Assembly: GCF_003576645.1 (NCBI RefSeq)
Contig: NC_044917.1
Location: 18,493,603-18,557,602, forward strand
DNA: 64,000 nucleotides
Direction: 5' to 3'
Origin: Ipomoea triloba
Taxonomy: Eukaryota > Streptophyta > Magnoliopsida > Solanales > Convolvulaceae
Under the pieces are notes generated by a model, which worked only from the letters and a program-made list of their open reading frames with translations, had not been told where the DNA came from and ran no database searches. This document shows, piece by piece, positions 57,580-64,000 of this stretch. Made by a program: the position numbers and the translations under genes. Position 1 is the first letter of the stretch; each line of letters opens with the position of its first letter.

Positions 57580-58410
57580 ATGGCCATTAATATCTCCCCG
57601 CAAAATCATTCAGCTTCTCAACCGTGGGTAGAATCATTGGCCGAAATACGCCATCAACTTCATGACCACAATCGTTATCATCTTCAAGCCTTGAAAGCTC
57701 TTAAACAATCCATAGATACTTTAACCCAAACTGTTAATTCCTTTCAGACACACCACAAGTCCCAACACCACACAAATCATCCTAGTTATGTCCATTTTCC
57801 GCTCTCTATGCAATTCGATCCCCATGTTTCTTGGCATCAATTTCTTTTGAAGAATGATCTTCCAAAATTTGATGGCAAGGATCCTCATGCTTGAATTTTT
57901 CGGTCACAAGAATTTTTTGAACATTATTATAATGTGTCTAATGACCAACGTCTTTCTTGTGTTTCATATATGGTTCATGGTGAAGCCTTGGAATGGTTCG
58001 ATTGGATGAAAAGTAATGAGTTGATGTGTTCATGGGATGATTTTCTTGATCAAGTCAAGTTTCGTTTTGATCCGATTTATTTTGAGGACTTTTCAGTTGA
58101 ATTTCCTAAATTACATCAACTTCCTACTGTGGCAGCGTATCAAGCTGAGTATGAAAAACTTCTCCTGCTTACTCCAAATGAAGGTCAACAACATGAAGTT
58201 GGGCACATTGAGCATCCCATTGAATATTTCAACACACAGTGCGAGAATGAATTAGACTTGGATTTCATTCTAGAGGAGCATGTAACACTTTCACAAGATT
58301 ATCCATCAATAGATGTCATGGAAGTATTACAAGACAAGCCAGACCAAGACAGTAGGTCATCCAGAAGCCATGAATACAGTCAAAATCTTTTAAATCATTT
58401 TTTCTACTGA
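57580..58410 (+). pseudogene. Gypsy gag (retrotransposon gag domain) with internal stop
   Basis: The frame reads MAINISPQNHSASQPW, a helical N-terminus, then the gag core LPKFDGKDPHA, stop, IFRSQEFFEHYYNVSNDQR, VSYMVHGEALEWFDWM and WDDFLDQVKFRFDP. The TGA at 57892-57894 stands where a Trp is usual (GW/WIFR-type motif), a one-base change. The C-terminal part is acidic and ends at TGA 58408-58410 without zinc knuckle, protease or pol. It would form a capsid if the stop were read through. Confidence 0.85.
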
Positions 58411-58902
58411 TGAACCACCAGCCAAGATGGCATGAACTTTCACCACAGATATGGTTCTATTTTATCCCTCTTTACACCTTGAGTCAATGTGCTTTTTGAA
58501 GGGGTGGAGAGTGATACGCATCAAAGGAAAGAAATAATTGGTGGTTTAATTAGTGAATGGTCTAAAAGACTAAAAGGAATGATCATATGTACAGAGGATA
58601 ATTGACTAAATATTAGTATAAGGAAATTATGTATATTAGAATATACCATTACCTTGTATAGTTAGAATAATTTTAGTAGCTTAATTATTATAGGTGTTAG
58701 TAATTTAGTATAAATAGGTCCATTGTATATGGGGAACCACACAAGAGAAATATATTGTTCTTATCATGTTCTTCTTTATTTATTGGAGCTCTCACACACT
58801 CGAAGTGTGAAATTGGAGTTTGCCGTGACTCGAATACGGTTAGGAGCCAGAAGCCTGCTCGAAAGGTTTCCTATCTGTTATGATCTTATCTAGGATCGTA
58901 AC

Positions 58903-60395
58903 TGAAAAACGGTTTTGAAACGTGATGCAATGGTTGCGGTGTGAGCGAAGTGGTGTATAGTAGTAAGTCAAGAGTGTCGTCCTCTAGGAAGGCGTAAGGG
59001 AGATGGTAAGCAAGCGGATTAATCACAAGACCTTAAAGAGTTCGAAAGCTAGTCTGGGGAATATGTAGGAGTTAATCATGCAAAGAACAAAACAAGCAAC
59101 GCAATAGAGTAGTAAACAATTAAGGAGAAAGGGATTCGAACCAACTCATCAAGCATATTTACCCTTGATTTCCTACGGTCCTAGGACTTAGCAATGCTTA
59201 TTGGACAAGATTGAGACAAGTTCACTAGTGCCAACGCCACTCTCGTGGACGGTGGCCTCTCTACCATGCCTTAGCTTTTATTCTCATAATAGCTAGGCTA
59301 GAAGAGGCAATTCATCAAACACTTGGTGTGCCACATGCCTTCCAATCCCCCTTTTCTCAAAGGTGGGAAGGAAATGTGAATGGTGAGGGCTTGGTACACT
59401 CCCTACTCTCGTGAGTATTCCTTTCCTACTCCTCTATTACAACCGGATCCTTGTTGCCATAGAGTCAAGACAACCATCCCAATCCTCAATCAATCATCAA
59501 ACAAGTATTATCTAATCCTAGGTTTAAGAATTTAGAACTCAAGGGAGATTAAGACTAATTGATTCAAATCCTCCAAAGATCTAGCTACTCATAGTGAAAT
59601 TTGAAATCAAAAAGCAATTGAACTAACAAAGCAATAGATTCAAATCAACAATAGAAATTGAAATGCAAGAATAGAGAATGAGACTTAGCTTGAAATTGAA
59701 GTAGATTCCTTGAGTAATTTGGTTCAATACAATCTTGCAATGTAAATTCTTCTCTAAATCTAGCTATGGAACATCATCTTGGAGTGTAATTAGCTATGGA
59801 ATGGAGAGAATTTTAGAGCTAAATCCTAGAGAGAGAAAAGTTCCCTGAAAAATGGTTCCCTCCTCCCTTTTTAAAAGTTGATAATCGCCACTTACGCACG
59901 ATGGACGCTTGGTTGGACGCGCGTCCAATGGCGCATCCAAGGCATGCTTCGCGGAATGCCTTGGAGTCTTCCGAGGAGGGATACTTGGACGCTACCTTGG
60001 ACGCGCGTCCATGGGCGCGTCCAAGGCATGCTTCGCGGAATGCCTTGGAGACTTCTGGGGGGAGATATTTGGACGCCTGGTTGGACACACGTCCAATGGC
60101 GTGTCCAAGGGCTAACTCCCTTCTTCTCTTGCTTGGTGAACCGCACTTGCGTCCAAAGCGGCTTTGCTTTCTCCCCCAACTTTGGCTTCGTGAATTCTTC
60201 TCCAAAATATCGTCATTTTCCCTCTTTAAGCACTTTTTTACCTACAAAACAATTCGTACAGTGTGGAACGGGGTACTACGACAATATAAAGTATTCTAAG
60301 GCAAATTAGGACTAAATCACTCATAAAAGCCATGACTTACGCACTAAATGATCCAAGAATAACCTTATAAAATTGGCATCTTTTTGCACTTATCA
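58903..60395 (-). mobile_element. Solo LTR nested in the 3' LTR (1493 bp)
   Basis: On the - strand it starts TGATAAGTGC and ends in CA. The target duplication GTAAC lies at 58898-58902 and 60396-60400. It is of the same general LTR type as 38728-40033 (similar TGTCG and AAGG phrases near the 3' end) and holds a GC-rich inverted module at 59897-60115. Confidence 0.9.
59897..60115. repeat. GC-rich palindromic repeat module in LTR
   Basis: Three tandem-like blocks with TTGGACGCGCGTCCAATGG-type palindromes separated by GGCATGCTTCGCGGAATGCC. The third block has become TTGGACACACGTCCAATGG. Confidence 0.85.
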
Positions 60396-60406
60396 GTAAC
60401 ACATTG

Positions 60407-60698
60407 ACAACATCCATCAGTAAAAAATCCACAACCAATTCACCAAATAATCTATCTTCCACCATTATGATCAATAATAATAGCTTTAAGACTTCTTCCA
60501 TGCAAATTATAACCCAGTCATATCCATATCTAATCCAAAAATAATACCAGAACATTTTTAGATATTCATACGAATATGCATAATTAAATTGTCCAAGAAT
60601 TCCAAAAAATCTAAAGAGAAAATCGAATTGTTAAAGAAGAGAAAACCCAAATAATATGATGATCCAAATATAATAATCCGAATGATATGATAATGAAA
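60407..60698. other. Intergenic stretch
   Basis: No gene recognised. Confidence 0.45.
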
Positions 60699-60870
60699 GA
60701 GTTTATTATCGATTTGGTCCCTCGACTATAAGGATTTTACCGATTTGGTCCCTCGACTATAAGGATTTTACCGATTTGGTCCTTGACTACCAAAATTCCT
60801 CAATTTAGTCCCCAACTATGATTTTTTTACACGATTTGGCCCCAAGTCTATTTGTCTGGTCAAACTAAAA
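60699..60870. mobile_element. Fragment related to the Mutator-like foldback MITE
   Basis: GAGTTTATTATCGATTTGG then TCCCTCGACTAT matches the end of the element at 48275. A 31-bp unit is repeated in tandem here (60704-60775). Only one end is present. Confidence 0.6.
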
Positions 60871-61200
60871 GGGTAAAATTGGGATTTAAAAATAAGCATC
60901 TTCTCCTTCCCTAAATCCCGTTTCTTATATTGGGATTTAAGCTTTCCAGCAGTGGAGACAACACCAAGAGTAGCATAGTTGGGGAAGGAGTTAAACATAA
61001 TCAGAATCGCCCTTCCATTCTGACTTTATTTCGCATAAAAGGTATAAATTTGAAAAAAGAAAGAGTTGTTCTTCAAGCACACCAACCTCACTCTATACAG
61101 CATGTGATCGATTCTAGTTGACCTTTATCACCCCTACAACAATTGTGTCTAAAGTTTTGTTACAATAAAATGATTAATTGCAAAGATTTTAGTTTTCACT
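60871..61200. other. Intergenic stretch
   Basis: No gene recognised; short ORFs only. Confidence 0.45.
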
Positions 61201-61476
61201 AGATCTTTTTTTTTTTTTTTTTTTTTTGTAATAACATATTTGGTCACACAATGTAAATTTATTGTGACTCTGATCTCTTGTTATCACTCAAATAATACTT
61301 TTATTATATGTAAACCTTGTCACAAAACTTTTGAGTATTTGTGACAGCTTTTCAAATATCGTCACTATTACAATAGTGACGGATGATGTAGACAACATGT
61401 GGCGACTTAAAAAATTGATCACTAATTTTATTAGTGACAAAAATCGATGGTTTTGGTGACAACTTGTATTGTTACT

Positions 61477-63122
61477 CATGGTTGAAAAAATCGCTAGGCG
61501 CTCTCTAGGCGGTCGGGGAGCGCCTAGCGCCTAGGACGCCTAGCCGGGGATTAATCGGCGCCTAGGCGTCCTTGTATTTTTTTATTTTATTTTTTATCCT
61601 TTAAAAATTTGTTTAAGTATTTTTAATTTTTTAAAGACTAATAATTGTAAATTATATAATACTTTAATAGTTAATACTAAAATATTAAATATTAACCTAA
61701 GGTTGTGAGTATGTGGTGAGGGTGATGTGTGATATGGACGATGTTAAAACGAAGAGTCATAAACTCCCCGAGTGTCGTGTCTCTCGCGGATGGCAAATTG
61801 GAGAATATACGGATTTCCTATCTCGAGTTGTTTGGATAACGCTAAGGTCACACATATAGAAATTGTTGGTTTGAAGTAGTAAGGGTGCAAATGTTGATAA
61901 GATTGAAGGTAAGCAAATGTAAATAAAAGCGGATGGGGGCTAGAGTATCGTGGAGATTGGTTTAGAGCATGTGGTAGAGGATTGATTTCCATTGAGTCAT
62001 GGTTGAAGGAGCTTGGAACATTGTCCTGAGTGGCGTCACACTCAAGCTCCCAATCCTCAGTCGGTTGGGGAATTTTGTCAAACACTTTGTCTACAAGTTC
62101 CCTCCGGATCTCATCTTCTCAGATTGAGAGTGGGAGATGTGGGTAGTGGGCTACATCTCTTTGCAATATCTCGCCAAAGAGATGATCCTAGGCTCTTGAA
62201 GAGAGCGGGGCCCTCGATCTAACAAGATCATACCAAACATACACACAATTTCAACATTCCCCAAAGAAATCAAACTCATTCATCAAATTAGATCATAAAT
62301 ACCAAATCTCCATTCAATCTAGCCCATATCCTAAAGATTAGCCTCTCATAGGCTTTAACAACATCAAATCATTAAAATAGAAAAACATATCTACAAGATC
62401 GAGATAAAAAGCAAATAACTTTAAGGAAAAAGGAAAAGCAAGAGAAATCCAAAGAGAAAACAAATCTTGATGAAAGAGATTACCTAAGAGATCCCAAAGC
62501 TATGGAGATCTAAGTTCTCTTCTCCAAGGAGCTCCTCCTCCCTCTCCTAATCCTATCTAACCCTAACCTAAAATGAGAAGTGAAAAATGGACAAAAGACT
62601 CCCTCTCCCTAGCTGAATTGTCCCTTAAATACTAAAACATCGCGTAGGATTCTGGTGCCGTCCCACGCCTGCTCACACGCGTGTGGCTGTCGTGGATGGT
62701 TACTGGAATATTTCCACGCTAGTCACACGCGTGGTAGTGCTCGTGGGCGTGGGTTCCTTCGTTTTCGTTCCTTTTGTTGTTTCCGGTTTGGTCTTTGTGT
62801 GCTCCCGTGTGGTTTGATTCTCCCTTTTACTGGTTTTTGCTCTCTTTTAGTTGATTTCAACCTTCATACCTGTGGGAAATCTTCAAAACACTCCACACAG
62901 AACTCATTTGCAATTCGTTAGAAAATAGCATGTAAACACGTAATTGCATTCTTTAAGGCTTTGTTTTGGCAAGAAATCAATTTAATAAGTTCTAGATAAT
63001 TAGGTACTTTTAGCGTCTATCAACCACCATTTAATGTGATACGCTAGGCGGTTGACCAGCGCCTAGCGCCTAGCGCTTAGGTGGGGATTAATCGGCGCCT
63101 AGGCGGGATTTTTGCAACACTG
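61477..63122. mobile_element. hAT MITE with 8-bp target duplication, itself split
   Basis: The left end CATGGTTGAAAAAATCGC and the right end GGGATTTTTGCAACACTG are inverted repeats of the CAGTGTTGCAAAAATC type, with GGCGCCTAGG words inside both arms. TTGTTACT lies at 61469-61476 and 63123-63130. Without the nested LTR it is about 330 bp. Confidence 0.88.
61704..63022 (-). mobile_element. Solo LTR nested in the hAT MITE (boundaries approximate)
   Basis: On the - strand it starts TGATAGACGCTAAAAGTACC. Its other end has the TGTCG phrase seen in the LTRs at 38728 and 58903. It holds a GC-rich module with ACACGCGTG palindromes (62655-62750). No target duplication could be confirmed. Confidence 0.55.
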
Positions 63123-63155
63123 TTGTTACTAAATGTGAAATTTTTTGTAGTAGGC

Positions 63156-63554
63156 GACCAAATTTTAGGCAAATAACTTATCTTGAAGATACAAATTATC
63201 ATTTTTGATTCCCTCCTAGAGAAGAAAAGTTTAAGAAAAAAAGTATTGAATTTAAAAATGACAATTATTTTGCCTTTTAAGATAGCTAGTCAATTGTGAC
63301 CGGAAAATAAATCTGAGAGACCAAGTAGCAATCGTTTAAAATTCTTAGGAACAAATGTGAAAAACTAATAGCCGGGACCAAATGTAAAAATGATTATATA
63401 GTTGTGGAACTAAAAAACAAAATGTTTTCCATATTGTGTTTTATCTTAATTGTCACTCGATCAAATTGCTAACTGAATCCTCTCATTTATACTTTCCTCT
63501 TTTGTCTGTACTATTATTTTACTTTTATTGAGTATTAATATTGAACATATATAT
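63156..63554. other. Intergenic stretch
   Basis: AT-rich; no gene recognised. Confidence 0.45.
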
Positions 63555-63740
63555 TTTTTTAGAATAAAAATTTAATTCATTATATCATAATTCAAACAGT
63601 TTACAAGAAAATCAGGAGGAGCGTCAAACCACTCTCGCAACCTAACATAGAAAAGGCCTCCCTAGCAACAGTGTGGGCGACACAATTCGCAGATCGCTTC
63701 GCAAAACGAAAATCGACATCCTCAATTGTCACACTTATAA
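63555..63740 (-). pseudogene. 3' end of an L1-type LINE (RNase H tail)
   Basis: The - strand reads EDVDFRFAKRSANCVAHTVA followed by REAFSMLGCESG and a stop, the C-terminal RNase H-like domain of plant L1 LINEs. A short AT-rich tail with an A-run follows. The copy is 5'-truncated just upstream of this motif, as is usual for LINE insertions. Confidence 0.75.
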
Positions 63741-63754
63741 AATACTAGACTAGA

Positions 63755-63802
<48 letters not shown>
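63755..63802. repeat. (GT)n(AT)n microsatellite
   Basis: Short GT run followed by about 20 AT units. Confidence 0.92.
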
Positions 63803-63805
<3 letters not shown>

Positions 63806-64000
63806 GTACAGAGTCTAGTTGACATGCATTAGAATGCAAGATTAGGGAAATCCAATCCAATCCCTATCTAATTAGCCACATCTCATCATGTGGTTCTACA
63901 AACCCTACTTCAATTTCCAATCAAAGATAAAAACAATTGAATGTAAAGGAAATCTTAAATTGAAATGCAATTAAAGAAAGATTACCGAATTGAAATTCAA
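63803..64000. other. Window end, no gene seen
   Basis: Starts with GTACAGAGTCTAGTTGACAT, shared with 54331-54350. Nothing else recognised. Confidence 0.45.

Larger units (their letters stand above)
56199..60401 (+). mobile_element. Gag-only Ty3/gypsy element with nested solo LTR
   Basis: The 5' LTR (56199-57301) and 3' LTR (58512-58902 plus 60401) are direct repeats starting TGATACGCATC and ending ATCGTAACA. The target duplication CATTG lies at 56194-56198 and 60402-60406. The interior starts ATTGATGCTTTCATTGAGAG, carries a broken gag, and ends in a polypurine tract AAGGGGTGGAGAG (58499-58511). No pol is present. Two insertions disturb it: a 720-bp block in the 5' LTR and a solo LTR at the end of the 3' LTR. 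Confidence 0.9.
61220..63155. mobile_element. CACTA-like MITE remnant, interrupted
   Basis: Repeated GTGAC words in both orientations (61255-61470) and the right terminus TTTTTTGTAGTAG (63141-63153) fit a CACTA-type MITE. It is split by the hAT MITE at 61477-63122. The left end is lost near a long T-run (61206-61228). Confidence 0.5.

Noticed and set aside
59819..60309. Several overlapping ORFs of 95-143 residues on both strands
   Set aside because: They arise from the GC-rich palindromic module in a solo LTR, where stop codons are rare by composition.

Overview
The window is plant nuclear DNA, very probably from a eudicot. It is dominated by nested LTR retrotransposons and MITEs, with a small number of low-copy genes. 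The evidence is a plant-type Copia polyprotein, plant Ty3/gypsy remnants with tRNA-primer sites, Stowaway, hAT, CACTA and Mutator-like MITEs, a plant L1 LINE tail, and a plant type-2 non-specific lipid-transfer protein (nsLTP2). I cannot name the species; an asterid such as Convolvulaceae is only a guess.

Layout. 1-21300: one large Ty1/copia element of the SIRE/Maximus type on the + strand (5' LTR cut by the window edge, tRNA-Met primer site, gag, protease, integrase, RT, RNase H, a long third ORF in the 'env-like' position, polypurine tract, 3' LTR). Its apparent length is inflated by assembly errors: single-N joins flank exact repeats (4268-5502 = 5524-6758; about 11300-13202 = 13204-15112; 13888-17338 = 17340-20790), three gag fragments are interleaved at 9479-10790, and a 455-N gap lies in the 3' LTR. 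21301-26705: an RPA70-like single-strand DNA-binding protein gene on the - strand, with nine inferred exons, broken by a solo LTR of the same Copia family (22567-24371, TSD CCTTT).

27046-38055: two near-identical ~5.07 kb segments, each holding an nsLTP2 gene on the - strand, a solo LTR (813 bp, TSD AGAAA) and a truncated CACTA-type element. A decayed third segment without the LTP coding part can be traced at 47880-54270, interrupted by other elements. 38542-44940: a hAT-like MITE split by a non-autonomous gypsy element on the - strand (LTRs 38728-40033 and 42908-44204) and by a Stowaway MITE. 45220-47650: a long LTR with TGTAACACCCC-type ends. 49050-49925: a dead Copia RT/RNase H fragment. 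49930-53070: the 3' part of a non-coding gypsy element. 56199-60401: a gag-only gypsy element (TSD CATTG) with a solo LTR nested at its 3' end (TSD GTAAC). 61477-63122: a hAT MITE (8-bp TSD) split by a further solo LTR. 63555-63740: a LINE 3' end.

The only genes that look intact are the two nsLTP2 copies. The RPA-like gene is disrupted and the transposon ORFs all carry stops. The most interesting signals are: a pair of LTR hairpins, one with a compensatory base change between two LTR copies; a TCGAGAG word reused in two codon frames and in the LTR; in-frame stops in the third ORF that are all TAG; and GC-rich palindromic modules inside several otherwise AT-rich, unrelated LTRs. The overlapping 'stutter' repeats look like assembly artefacts and should not be read as protein repeats.
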